64,000 nucleotides of DNA, taken from IMG/VR virus record IMGVR_UViG_3300028925_012913, positions 1 through 64,000 of that record; one strand, 5' to 3'. The translations under genes and the position numbers were made by a program. This DNA is from a virus. This document shows positions 24,652 to 33,669 of the stretch, piece by piece. Each line of letters begins with the position of its first letter. Within the stretch, counting starts at the first letter, position 1. Under the pieces are notes generated by a model. The model made no database searches. It was not told the DNA's origin and saw only the letters and a program-made list of their open reading frames with translations.

Positions 24652-25070
24652 AAGCTATTGGTTTTGATGGCCGAGAACGATTATGGAGCTTGTCAAAATG
24701 TATAGTTTCCGGCGACCAAAAAAGACCTCGAAGTAAATTGCATATTCTTTCAAGAAAGATCTTGCATGAACAATTTCCGTATGATACAATTTTCGAAGAA
24801 GCCCCGTTACCGGGCTCAAATAAGCCATCAAGAAAATCTACGCTGTTTGTTGACTTCTTGATACCGTCTCATTCGTTAGCGGTAGAAGTACACGGGCGGC
24901 AGCATTTCGAATTTGTCGCCCATTTTCATGGAAACCAACAAGGCTTCAGAAAATCAAAAGCAAGAGACCGAGACAAAGTTAGATGGCTTGAAAACAATTC
25001 AATAACACTAATAACATTAAGCTATGCAGGGACAGAGGATGACTGGCGACAAACTATTATCAATAGATAA
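24648..25070 (+). CDS. Vsr/DUF559-like endonuclease fold protein
   Basis: The 140-residue product starts at TTG 24648, coupled to the recombinase stop. It has FVDFLIPSHSLAVEVHGRQH (67-86): Asp69, Glu80, His82 and His86 line up with the active site of Vsr-type and EDxHD-type PD-(D/E)XK nucleases. A basic ARDRDKVRWL follows. Position right after the recombinase gene suggests a role in repair or recombination. A homing function is also possible. Confidence 0.6.
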   Translation: MKAIGFDGRERLWSLSKCIVSGDQKRPRSKLHILSRKILHEQFPYDTIFEEAPLPGSNKPSRKSTLFVDFLIPSHSLAVEVHGRQHFEFVAHFHGNQQGFRKSKARDRDKVRWLENNSITLITLSYAGTEDDWRQTIINR

Positions 25071-25524
25071 ACTAGATCAATTCATGTCTAACTTAGACAG
25101 TTATATGTCTGATGTAATTAAGGTAGAACCAAGCACCGAGGTTGAAAAAATATTAAACCTAACTAGTCTTGATCTTAAGTCATTAACTTCAGAAGAATGT
25201 TGCGAAAAGGCTTATATTCTTTATAGCTATTGTGGATTCTTGCAAAAACGACACAATGCAGAAGTCGCTCGTTTAAAATGGTGTGAAGGGTTTATTAATC
25301 ACACTGTTGCGGGTAGGTCGGATAACTTTGATAAGTTTACTAAATGGGAAGTTAAAGTTAACCATGTAATAAAAGAAGATGATTTTGTTCAGAAGGTTTG
25401 GAGAGTTAAACGAGTAGTTGAAGGCAAGGTTATTATGTCTTCTGACACAATTCGAGATTCAAGAAAGCAAGCCGACACGTTAATAGAACTTAGTAAGAAA
25501 AAACATTATAGGGGTCAATCATGA
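25039..25524 (+). CDS. hypothetical protein, possible UvsY-type recombination mediator
   Basis: The 161-residue product is set to start at ATG 25039 behind AGGGA (25028-25032); an in-frame ATG at 25024 is also possible. It is mostly helical and has the order LYSYCGFLQKRHNAEVARLK, then AGRSDNFDKFTKWEVKVNHV, which recalls T4 UvsY in general pattern. Position two genes after the RecA/UvsX-like gene supports this. Evidence is weak at residue level. Confidence 0.45.
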   Translation: MTGDKLLSIDKLDQFMSNLDSYMSDVIKVEPSTEVEKILNLTSLDLKSLTSEECCEKAYILYSYCGFLQKRHNAEVARLKWCEGFINHTVAGRSDNFDKFTKWEVKVNHVIKEDDFVQKVWRVKRVVEGKVIMSSDTIRDSRKQADTLIELSKKKHYRGQS

Positions 25525-25973
25525 GCGTTTCGCCATTACAACTTATAAAAGATGGAATCATTAAAGACGACATGGAAAAAGTCATTAAAGGTTATAGGCT
25601 TCTCACGGGAGAAACTATCAAACAGCAAACGGGGTCAGTCGTTTCAGAAATAAAAGAAGAAGAAGAAGAAGAAGAAGAAGAACTAGAAACACAAACATCG
25701 AGTAAGGGGTTAGACTTTTCTACAGGCCCTAGAGAACAAGACAAAACTAAATTTGGCAGAAGAGAGTCAATAAAAGTTGGTGAAAACACCTTTGTTGATG
25801 ACCGAACGGAATCTACTGAAGAAGAATTAAAAACTCCTGATGTAGGTAGAACACCACGTAGAAAAGGGATTTCTCTTATTGAAGTAAAATGTCATGTTTG
25901 TGGCAATTTAGAAGAAATCAACCCTATCTACAAAACCGGAAGTTTTCACCGATGTGATAAGTGTGTTGGTTAA
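25521..25973 (+). CDS. hypothetical protein with poly-Glu tract and C-terminal zinc ribbon
   Basis: The 150-residue product has a helical N-terminus, a run of nine or more Glu (about 46-54, coded by a GAA repeat at 25655-25681), a disordered polar middle and a C-terminal CHVCGN (about 127-132) with CDKC (about 145-148). The two CxxC pairs suggest a zinc ribbon. Its stop overlaps the helicase start (TAATG). A small replication accessory or transcription factor is possible. Confidence 0.5.
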   Translation: MSVSPLQLIKDGIIKDDMEKVIKGYRLLTGETIKQQTGSVVSEIKEEEEEEEEELETQTSSKGLDFSTGPREQDKTKFGRRESIKVGENTFVDDRTESTEEELKTPDVGRTPRRKGISLIEVKCHVCGNLEEINPIYKTGSFHRCDKCVG

Positions 25974-27466
25974 TGACTAAAGAAATTAATGACATCACGG
26001 CTGAAAGAGCTGTCCTAGCAGGATTAGTACGACATGGTTCCGAAGCGTTTATTGACGTTGACGATCTGGTGAGCGTTGATTCATTCACTGACGATAAGCA
26101 CCAAATATTGTTTGCCTGTCTCAAGAAAGTGTTTGAAGAATCCACAACTGTTGATCTTCCTTCTTTGTTTAGTGCCGCTAAGTCGATAGGACTAGATGGC
26201 GTGTTTGTTGATAAGGTTCCTAGCGATTACATAAAGAAATTATCTGGAATATACATAGCTCCCGAAAATGTAAGAGGTCAGGCTAAAAAATTAGTCAAGT
26301 TTACAATTGGTAGAGAGCTTGACAGAAGAGCTTTAAAAGTTCGGTCTGATATTAGAGACATGACAGGAGACGAAACTGTCAGTCAAATAATAAACATTGG
26401 AGAGGCTCCTTTTCTAGAGCTATCTTCTGACTTAAATAATCAGGTAGAAAACAAACCTGTTGATATGAGTGAGGATATTGAAGAGTACATAAACCATCTG
26501 ATAAATAATCCATCTGAAGCGATGGGTATAAGTAGTGGCTTTCCTAGATTTGATAAATCTATAGGTGGTGGCTTTAGAAGAAAATCAGTAGATCTAATAG
26601 CAGCCAGACCAAAAACCGGAAAGAGTATGTTCGCTGATGCAGTAGCATTACATGTAGCTGGAAAGCTTGGTATCCCAGTTTTGATGTTAGATACTGAGAT
26701 GTCAAAAGAAGACCATGTAAACAGAATACTAGCAAACCTTAGTGACATAGAAATCAACGATATAGCTACTGGGTCTTTCTCAAAAACAAAAGGCAAAGAA
26801 GAAAGAGTTAGACAGGCGGCAGAACGCATAAAAGAAATGCCTTGTGACTACGTGACCATTGCTGGAAAATCGTTTGAAGAGACCGTCTCTATCATGCGTA
26901 GATGGGTTATTAAAAAGGTTGGATGCGATGAAAACGGAAGAACTAAACCTTGTTTAATAATTTATGATTACTTAAAACTAATGCACTCAGAACAGATGTC
27001 TGGTGGAATGCAAGAATTCCAAGTGTTAGGATTTCAAATGACAACGCTTGTTAATTTTATGATTCAGTATGACGCTCCTTGTTTGAGTTTTGTTCAATTA
27101 AACCGAGACGGCGTAACAAGAGAGTCTAGTGATGTTATTAGTGGTTCTGACCGTTTAGTATGGCTTTGCGCTAGTTTAACAATCTTTAAACGAAAATCAG
27201 ACGAAGAGATAGCAGAAGATGGTGGAGTGAGTGGAAATAGAAAGTTAGTACCAATCGCCGCTAGACATGGTGGGGGATTAGCTGACGAATATGATTATAT
27301 TAACATGAACATGATGGGTGAATACGGAAGAATAGACGAAGGCTTTACTAAGTCTGAATATATACTAGAGCAGAAGAGACAAAAAGAAGGATTCGATAAC
27401 GAAGTAAGTAATGAAGAAGAAGATTTTATTGTTGAAGAAGAAGTAGATGCGGAGAAACCTTTTTGA
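25973..27466 (+). CDS. DnaB-like replicative helicase
   Basis: The 497-residue product starts at ATG 25973. It has an N-terminal DnaB-N-type helical domain (AERAVLAGLVRHGSEAF, about 9-25) and a RecA-type ATPase domain with Walker A ARPKTGKSM (about 210-218), VLMLDTEMSKEDHVNR, LIIYDYLKLM and a late SGSDRLVW region. It unwinds DNA ahead of the polymerase. The downstream primase is coupled by a TTGA overlap. Confidence 0.9.
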   Translation: MTKEINDITAERAVLAGLVRHGSEAFIDVDDLVSVDSFTDDKHQILFACLKKVFEESTTVDLPSLFSAAKSIGLDGVFVDKVPSDYIKKLSGIYIAPENVRGQAKKLVKFTIGRELDRRALKVRSDIRDMTGDETVSQIINIGEAPFLELSSDLNNQVENKPVDMSEDIEEYINHLINNPSEAMGISSGFPRFDKSIGGGFRRKSVDLIAARPKTGKSMFADAVALHVAGKLGIPVLMLDTEMSKEDHVNRILANLSDIEINDIATGSFSKTKGKEERVRQAAERIKEMPCDYVTIAGKSFEETVSIMRRWVIKKVGCDENGRTKPCLIIYDYLKLMHSEQMSGGMQEFQVLGFQMTTLVNFMIQYDAPCLSFVQLNRDGVTRESSDVISGSDRLVWLCASLTIFKRKSDEEIAEDGGVSGNRKLVPIAARHGGGLADEYDYINMNMMGEYGRIDEGFTKSEYILEQKRQKEGFDNEVSNEEEDFIVEEEVDAEKPF

Positions 27467-28530
27467 AACAATTATCAAACAAAGAGCTAAAAGCGCTATC
27501 TGACAAAATAGCGTCAAACATACAAAGAGTTCTCGGTCATTTTGGAATACCAATCCAAGATTTTGGTGAATACATATCTTGTGCATGTCCTATTCACGAT
27601 GGAGACAATCCTAACGCTTTTACAATGACGATTGATTCAGAACATTCATACTTTGGAATATGGAAATGTTGGACTCAAGGATGTGAAGAAGATAATATCA
27701 ACACTCCCATTGGTCTTATCAGAGCTTTACTCAGCAAGTTCCAAGATAAAGAAATAACATTCAACGAGGCTGTTGACTTCTCAATGAAATTAGTTGAAAC
27801 TAATTTTGAAGATCTCGTAAAAAGTTCTAACAATATGGACTTTAATAAAAAATCGCTTTGTGGAATTGAAAACAACTTCAAGAAAAGAGAGCAGAACAAA
27901 AAGTCTGGCGTTAATAGAAGCGTTGCAAGAAAAGCGTTATCTCGTCCCGCAAAATATTATCTTGATAGAGGATACTCAGAATCTGTATTAGACGAATTTG
28001 ATGTTGGGGTTTGTTCAGATTCTAGAAAACAAATGAGAGACAGGGTTGTCGCTCCTGTGTACGACGACGACTTTGAATGTATGGTAGGATGTGTTGGAAG
28101 AATAATGCACGAAAACTATAATGGTCGCAAGTGGGTAAATTCTAAAAAGTTTTATGCTGGAGCTTGGCTTTATGGATATTGGCTCTCAAGAGATTATATT
28201 AAGAGTTCGAGGATGGCGGTATTGGTTGAAGGACAGGGAGATGTCTGGAGACTTTGGGAAGCGGGAATTAAGAATGTAGTCGGTATGTTTGGTTCTGGAC
28301 TGACAGATACGCAAATAAGAATACTTGAAACGTCAGGAGCCACCACTTTAGTATTATTGCCAGATAATGATGAGGCTGGAGCAAAGGCTAATCGTAAAAT
28401 ATATAAGAAGTGTAGCAGCTTATTTGATATAGTAACCATAGACATTGATTTAAAAGATGTCGGTGAAATGACTATAGAACAAATAAATAAACAAATAAAA
28501 CCAATCATAGAGGATATTGATAATGACTAA
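27463..28530 (+). CDS. DnaG-type primase
   Basis: The 355-residue product starts at TTG 27463. An N-terminal CHC2-type zinc site is formed by C42, H45, C69 and C74. A Toprim domain follows, with VLVEGQGDVWRL (about 246-257) for the catalytic Glu and LLPDNDEAG (about 288-296) for the DxD. It is shorter than bacterial DnaG and lacks the helicase-binding domain. It makes RNA primers with the adjacent helicase. Confidence 0.88.
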   Translation: MKQLSNKELKALSDKIASNIQRVLGHFGIPIQDFGEYISCACPIHDGDNPNAFTMTIDSEHSYFGIWKCWTQGCEEDNINTPIGLIRALLSKFQDKEITFNEAVDFSMKLVETNFEDLVKSSNNMDFNKKSLCGIENNFKKREQNKKSGVNRSVARKALSRPAKYYLDRGYSESVLDEFDVGVCSDSRKQMRDRVVAPVYDDDFECMVGCVGRIMHENYNGRKWVNSKKFYAGAWLYGYWLSRDYIKSSRMAVLVEGQGDVWRLWEAGIKNVVGMFGSGLTDTQIRILETSGATTLVLLPDNDEAGAKANRKIYKKCSSLFDIVTIDIDLKDVGEMTIEQINKQIKPIIEDIDND

Positions 28531-29293
28531 GGTAATAGGATTTTCTGGAGCCAAGCAAAGCGGAAAGACCACTTGCAGTAAATTCCTTCATGGGTATCAA
28601 ATGAGACTTAATGATGTCGTTGAGAAATTTCTCATGAATGAAAATGGAGACCTATTAGTCAATGCTATTCAGTTAGACGAAAAGGGTAATGAAGTAGAAG
28701 GTCTGGGAATACTAGATGTCGAACGTAAAGATAATGAATTCATGTCATATGCAGATGTTTCAATATGGCCATACGTTAAACCTTTTAGTTTTGCAGACCC
28801 ACTAAAGATTATTTCTATGCAGTTATTTGGCCTAACAGAACCCCAATGTTATGGCACTGATGAACAAAAAAACACAGCAACTAGTATCAACTGGGAAGAC
28901 CTACCATCTTCTTCTTCTAATAAAGGAGCAATGACAGCTAGAGAATTTCTCCAATACTTTGGAACTGATGTATGTAGAAAAATGAAATCTACTATATGGG
29001 TTGATAGTTGTGTAAATAGAATATACGCCAGTGGTACAGATTTGGCTATTGTTCCAGATGTCCGTTTTCCTAATGAGGTTGAATCTATTCAAAAGGCTGG
29101 CGGAAAAGTAATTAGACTGACAAGAAAACCTCATGAAGATAGTCATCCTAGTGAAACTGCCTTAGACGGAGAAGAATCTAACAGCACTTTCGATTACATT
29201 CTAGACAATGACAAACTGAGTATAAACGAAACTAACATTAAACTCATGGAAGTATTAAGAAAATGGGGATGGATAACAACAAAAAGCTCATAA
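28523..29293 (+). CDS. deoxynucleoside monophosphate kinase
   Basis: The 256-residue product starts at ATG 28523 with AGAGG before it. It has the P-loop GAKQSGKT (9-16), REFLQYFGTDVCRK (about 140-153) and VPDVRFPNE (about 177-185), which are characteristic of phage dNMP kinases. An insertion (about 30-70) separates the P-loop from the rest. It phosphorylates dNMPs for phage DNA synthesis. Confidence 0.85.
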   Translation: MTKVIGFSGAKQSGKTTCSKFLHGYQMRLNDVVEKFLMNENGDLLVNAIQLDEKGNEVEGLGILDVERKDNEFMSYADVSIWPYVKPFSFADPLKIISMQLFGLTEPQCYGTDEQKNTATSINWEDLPSSSSNKGAMTAREFLQYFGTDVCRKMKSTIWVDSCVNRIYASGTDLAIVPDVRFPNEVESIQKAGGKVIRLTRKPHEDSHPSETALDGEESNSTFDYILDNDKLSINETNIKLMEVLRKWGWITTKSS

Positions 29294-29844
29294 GTATACC
29301 TTGGGATGATAGAATGGTAACACGAGCCCAGAAAAAAGCAAAGCAACTGGGTGGAATTAGAAATTCTATTCTTAAAGGTGGTGGCAATGCCGCCGGTTAC
29401 TTAGGAGAAGAAGCTGTAGCGAGCTATATCGAAGCTCAAATAATTAGCTGCGATAAAGGCAGTAACAAATACGACTACGACATCTGGGCAAGAGATGATC
29501 GTAAGATCGAAGTTAAAACAAAAAGACGAACAGTTAGACCTTTGGATTATTATGATGTGTCTGTTGCTAAAACAAGCACTCATCAGAGACCAGAGTTATA
29601 TATTTTTGTAAGTATTGAATTTGAGAATATGACGATGAAAGAGGGCCGTAGGCTTTATCGTGGTATTAAAAGTATTTGGATAGTCGGGCAGGCAGAGCCC
29701 GAAGATTACTTTGCGAGAGCAAAGATTTGGAAGACTGGCGAAATTGATAAACGGAATGGTTTTAAAACTCATGTAGATATGTATAACTTGCCCATATCGG
29801 AAATAGAGCCTTTAGATGATAGTTTGTTACCACCGAAGCAGTAG
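29263..29844 (+). CDS. PD-(D/E)XK nuclease-like protein
   Basis: The 193-residue product has GYLGEEAVASYI (about 45-56), YDYDIWAR (about 69-76) and KIEVKTKRRT (about 80-89). Together these give the E, D and ExK of a PD-(D/E)XK nuclease. ATG 29269 is an alternative start. It overlaps both neighbours by about 30 bases. Such small nucleases may degrade host DNA or resolve branches; the role here is open. Confidence 0.62.
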   Translation: MGMDNNKKLISIPWDDRMVTRAQKKAKQLGGIRNSILKGGGNAAGYLGEEAVASYIEAQIISCDKGSNKYDYDIWARDDRKIEVKTKRRTVRPLDYYDVSVAKTSTHQRPELYIFVSIEFENMTMKEGRRLYRGIKSIWIVGQAEPEDYFARAKIWKTGEIDKRNGFKTHVDMYNLPISEIEPLDDSLLPPKQ

Positions 29845-30841
29845 TTTAGGAACGTTAGAGTTTTGTCAGCAAAAGTATTTTTTGCAGTACAATCTATCTT
29901 TCAGAGACAAGACTAACAAGAAAGCCTTAATGGGGACAATAACCCATAAGGTAATGCAGACTCTTGGAGACAAGAAGGTTGCTATTCTTAATGGGCTTGA
30001 TGTAGTAGAAGACGAAGAGACAGGAAGAACTCTTACTTTAGAAGAATGCGATGATCTTGAATTGCTCAATGATATCGCTTTTGAATATTACAGCTCTGCT
30101 TTTCCAGAAGTTAATATAACCCAAGCAGACAAAAGAAAATGTTTATCATGGGCCGAAAAAGCAGTAGCTTATGAAGGTGGAGTGTTAGACCCTAGAAACC
30201 AAGACGTGGTTGCTACGGAATTGTTTTTCGACTTCGAAATTAAGAAGCCGTGGGCTAAGTATTCATACGAACTTGGTGGGAAAACTATTGAAGGGTATTT
30301 ATCAATCAAAGGAACGGTTGACTTAATACTTAAACAAAACGAAGAGTATTATGAGATACTAGATTACAAAACAGGGAAGAGGCTAGACTGGGCAACTGGC
30401 GAAGAAAAAACATACAGTAAACTGCAAAACGACACTCAGCTATTATTGTATTACTATGCCCTTAAAAATATGTATCCTGATCGTGAATTCTCAGTAAGCA
30501 TATATTACATTAACGCTGGTGGTTTGTTTTCTTTTGTATTTGACGAAGACGATTACAAAAAAGCGGAAGACATACTACGCAAGAAATTTGAACAAATCAG
30601 AGATATTCAAAACCCCAGACTTCTTTCTAATGAACATAAACATTGGAAGTGTCAAAGGCTTTGCAAGTTTAGCGAAGAGTATGAAAACTCTGGAAAAAGC
30701 GTTTGCCAACACATACGAGATGAACTCGTAGAAAAAGGCGTAAACGCAGTTGTTGAAGAGTATGGAGTTATTGATAAAATTACTACCTACGGAGACGGTG
30801 GCGGTAGATTAGTTGACGACGATAAGAAAGATAAAAAATGA
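29816..30841 (+). CDS. Cas4/RecB-like nuclease with likely Fe-S cysteines
   Basis: The 341-residue product has the RecB-type motifs SLGTLEFCQQKYFLQY (N-terminus, C17), GTITHKVM, GTVDLIL and EILDYKTGK. Three further cysteines, C279, C283 and C297, lie near the end. A lone N-terminal Cys plus a C-terminal trio is the layout of the 4Fe-4S cluster in AddB/Cas4-type nucleases. It precedes the polymerase by a 4-base overlap and probably acts as a 5' or 3' exonuclease in recombination. Confidence 0.75.
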   Translation: MIVCYHRSSSLGTLEFCQQKYFLQYNLSFRDKTNKKALMGTITHKVMQTLGDKKVAILNGLDVVEDEETGRTLTLEECDDLELLNDIAFEYYSSAFPEVNITQADKRKCLSWAEKAVAYEGGVLDPRNQDVVATELFFDFEIKKPWAKYSYELGGKTIEGYLSIKGTVDLILKQNEEYYEILDYKTGKRLDWATGEEKTYSKLQNDTQLLLYYYALKNMYPDREFSVSIYYINAGGLFSFVFDEDDYKKAEDILRKKFEQIRDIQNPRLLSNEHKHWKCQRLCKFSEEYENSGKSVCQHIRDELVEKGVNAVVEEYGVIDKITTYGDGGGRLVDDDKKDKK

Positions 30842-32754
30842 CAAATTGGACTCCCATTCACCTTCATAGCCACTATTCTTTGCTTGATGGCCTTAGCAGG
30901 CCCGCACAGATAGCCTCACGCTGTTCTAACCTTGGTTATGAGTCTTGTGCCTTAACTGACCACGGGACTATATCAGGGGCTGTAGCGTTTACACAGGCTA
31001 TGAAACAAAAAAATATTAAGCCAATATTAGGGTGCGAGTTCTACCTAAGCAAGCAAGATACAACTATTCACAACGAAGAAAATAGGAAGCTTAGTCATCT
31101 ATGTGTTCTGTCTAAAAACAAGAAGGGATGGGACAATCTAATACAAGCGGTATCTAAGAGTAATGATGAAGAGAATTATTACTACAAGCCTAGATTAGAT
31201 TTAAAAACATTAGGCGAATTTGCTAATGGAGATCTAATTGCTTTTAGTGGTCATCTAGGAAGTGATCTAGCAAATGTAATATTTTCTGATGCTAGGTCTG
31301 CTTATAATTCTAGAACAGAAGAAGAAGCTAAAAGATTCACCCATCCTGATTGGGTAGACAATGTTGTCGCAATGGCCAATCAGTATATAGACATTTTTGG
31401 TAAAGAAAACTTCTTTGTTGAAATACAAGCGATTGACCAAGAGAATTCTCCAGCAGCTAGTCTAGTAGCTCAGGGTTTAAGGTATGTAGCAAAAAGACAC
31501 GGATATCGTACCGTAGCAACTGCTGACTCACATTACCCAGAGAAGAAAGACGCAGAAGACCAACTTCTCTTATTGTGTTCTTCAATGAGAACAACCTTAC
31601 GGGATGTAAGAAAAAAATTAAAGGAAACAGGAGATGCTTCTTTTTCTGGTTTTATCAGGTCTAATAATTTCCACATTCCTTCTTTAGAAGAAATACAAGC
31701 TGTTAACACTCCACAAGAAATAGAAATGTCAATGCAGATAGCTTCTATGTGCGAAGACTATGATATTCTTGGTAGACCAATGCTTCCTAAATTCAAATGC
31801 CCGAAAGAAAAATCAGAAGACACCTATCTTCGCGAGTTATGTAGACAGGGTTGGAAAAGCAGGTTAGAGCCAACAGGTAAGATTAATGGCGTAGAAATTA
31901 AACAAATATACACAGACCAGATTAAAAAAGAACTTGATGTAATCAGCGAGGCAAATTTAGCTGGGTATTTCTTAATTGTTAGAGATATAGTTGATAGTGT
32001 CGTAAAGAAGAACCATATTCCCGGGCCGGGTAGAGGAAGTGCGGCAGGTTGTTTGATATCTTATTTAGTAGGCATTACACAAGTAGACCCTATAGAGTAC
32101 GGATTACTATTTGAACGATTCTATAATGCTGGTCGTAATACTGCTAACAGAGTTTCGCTTCCTGATATCGATATTGATGTACCCGCAAATAAACGAGACG
32201 AAACAATAGATTACATTCGAGGAAAATACGGATCAAAACGTGTTGGACAAATGGTTACGTTCGGAAGACTTCAAGGAAGAAGTGCTTTAAAAGAAGTTCT
32301 AAGAATGAATGACGCTTGTGGTTTTGAAGAAATGAATTCTATCACCAAAAGCCTACCTCACGAACATGAAGTATCTGACCAATTGTCTGAAATGGATAAT
32401 CCGTCTGTTATCAATTGGACATTAATGAATCAACCGGATGCCCTTAGAGACTATTGTAGATTAAATGATGATGGCTCTCTTGAAGGCGATCACGCTAAGT
32501 TCTTCGAACAGGCGATGAGAATCGAAGGGACATTTAAATCACAAGGAAAACACGCCGCTGGTGTTGTTATATCTTCTCACGACCTTAACGACGTATGCCC
32601 TATGGTTAGGGACAAAAGAGGTTCTGAAAAGATAGCCGGAATGGAAATGAACGACCTAGAAGCAATGGGTCATGTTAAGTTTGATATTTTAGGAATTTCT
32701 TTAATGGATAAAATGATGAGTATTAGAGACCAACTGAAGGAAAGACATGTCTGA
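30838..32754 (+). CDS. dnaE: DNA polymerase III alpha subunit, N-terminal part (PHP and palm)
   Basis: The 638-residue product has the PHP domain (HLHSHYSLLDG at 8-18, ALTDHGTISG), the GPGRGSAAG motif (about 398-406) and the three catalytic Asp of the C-family palm: two in LPDIDIDVP and one in VKFDILGIS. It stops just after that last motif, where a normal DnaE continues. The missing fingers, beta-binding and OB regions are in the gene at 33650-35242. The start overlaps the previous stop (ATGA). Confidence 0.9.
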   Translation: MTNWTPIHLHSHYSLLDGLSRPAQIASRCSNLGYESCALTDHGTISGAVAFTQAMKQKNIKPILGCEFYLSKQDTTIHNEENRKLSHLCVLSKNKKGWDNLIQAVSKSNDEENYYYKPRLDLKTLGEFANGDLIAFSGHLGSDLANVIFSDARSAYNSRTEEEAKRFTHPDWVDNVVAMANQYIDIFGKENFFVEIQAIDQENSPAASLVAQGLRYVAKRHGYRTVATADSHYPEKKDAEDQLLLLCSSMRTTLRDVRKKLKETGDASFSGFIRSNNFHIPSLEEIQAVNTPQEIEMSMQIASMCEDYDILGRPMLPKFKCPKEKSEDTYLRELCRQGWKSRLEPTGKINGVEIKQIYTDQIKKELDVISEANLAGYFLIVRDIVDSVVKKNHIPGPGRGSAAGCLISYLVGITQVDPIEYGLLFERFYNAGRNTANRVSLPDIDIDVPANKRDETIDYIRGKYGSKRVGQMVTFGRLQGRSALKEVLRMNDACGFEEMNSITKSLPHEHEVSDQLSEMDNPSVINWTLMNQPDALRDYCRLNDDGSLEGDHAKFFEQAMRIEGTFKSQGKHAAGVVISSHDLNDVCPMVRDKRGSEKIAGMEMNDLEAMGHVKFDILGISLMDKMMSIRDQLKERHV

Positions 32755-32974
32755 TAAAATTAAAATGAGTTATAAGCAATCGATAAGATGTAAAATAACG
32801 TCTGGAAGATATGTAGAGTATAAAAGCCTTTCCATATGTTGCATAAATGACTTTTACTCACCAATGAATAAGAAAGTAAAATACCAAGTTCATTCAAAGT
32901 TCTTTAGCGAGCTTTATGATGATATTGAAGAAGCATTAGGTAAATTTTTTGAAATTAGAAGAAAAATTAGATAA
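32747..32974 (+). CDS. hypothetical protein, 75 residues, in polymerase split
   Basis: The product is basic (KMSYKQSIRCKITSGRYVEY) with a cysteine pair (SICCIN) and a helical end. It overlaps the polymerase N-part stop by 8 bases. No intein or intron-endonuclease motif is visible. It lies, with the exonuclease gene, inside the interruption of dnaE. Confidence 0.5.
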   Translation: MSDKIKMSYKQSIRCKITSGRYVEYKSLSICCINDFYSPMNKKVKYQVHSKFFSELYDDIEEALGKFFEIRRKIR

Positions 32975-32985
32975 AGGGTGTAGCT

Positions 32986-33669
32986 ATGAATTATAGGGAT
33001 ATTATCGTTTTTGACTTTGAGACTGGTTCTCGAAATCCAGACAAAACACAACCAGTGCAAATAGCCGCAGTGGCCATTCATGGTAGGAAATTAACTATTC
33101 AACCAGACGGATATTTTGAAAGTTTAATTCGACCTATCTTAGATGATGACGAAGCTATCGAGATGGGATTAGATCCTATTGAAGATGAAGCTTTAGCGGT
33201 TAATGGCAAGACCAGAAAAGAGTTAGCAAAGGCTCCATCAGAAAGAACTGTCTGGAAGAAGTTCGGGAATTTTGTAAACAAATACAATTTTAAAGGGACT
33301 CCTTACTACGCCCCAATTGCAGCTGGGTACAATATCGTAGGTTTTGACATGCCTATCGTGCAGCGAATGTGCGAGCTATACGGCCCAATTGACAAGAAGA
33401 CTGGTAAACAAACTCTTTTTAATAAAATCCACCGAGTTGACGTTATGGATAATGTCTGGATGTGGATGGAGAACAATGCAGATATTAAATCTTTAAGCAT
33501 GGACTCAATGAGAGACTTGTTTGGTATGAGTAAAGAAAACGCTCATGATGCTTTACAAGATGTTAAAGATACTGCTAATTTGATGATAGGCTTTATGAAG
33601 CTCTATCGACGTGTTGCCCCTAAGGTTCAATTTGAAAAGGCTTTTGCTGATGGAAACATCCACATTTAA
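32986..33669 (+). CDS. DnaQ-like 3'-5' proofreading exonuclease (DEDDh)
   Basis: The 227-residue product has all three Exo motifs: VFDFETGS (8-15, Asp10 and Glu12), AGYNIVGFDMPIV (about 117-129) and NAHDALQDVKD with His187 and Asp192. AAAGGG precedes the ATG. Its 3' end overlaps the second half of the polymerase gene by 20 bases. It almost certainly proofreads for the split polymerase that surrounds it. Confidence 0.88.
   Translation: MNYRDIIVFDFETGSRNPDKTQPVQIAAVAIHGRKLTIQPDGYFESLIRPILDDDEAIEMGLDPIEDEALAVNGKTRKELAKAPSERTVWKKFGNFVNKYNFKGTPYYAPIAAGYNIVGFDMPIVQRMCELYGPIDKKTGKQTLFNKIHRVDVMDNVWMWMENNADIKSLSMDSMRDLFGMSKENAHDALQDVKDTANLMIGFMKLYRRVAPKVQFEKAFADGNIHI

Noticed and set aside
25655-25681. 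GAA trinucleotide run
   Set aside because: It simply encodes a poly-Glu tract inside a coding gene; a similar shorter run occurs at 522-538.
32755-33649. Intein or group I/II intron as the cause of the polymerase split
   Set aside because: No intein end motifs (Cys/Ser start, HN end) and no intron-like structure was seen; the intervening DNA is two ordinary genes with ribosome sites.
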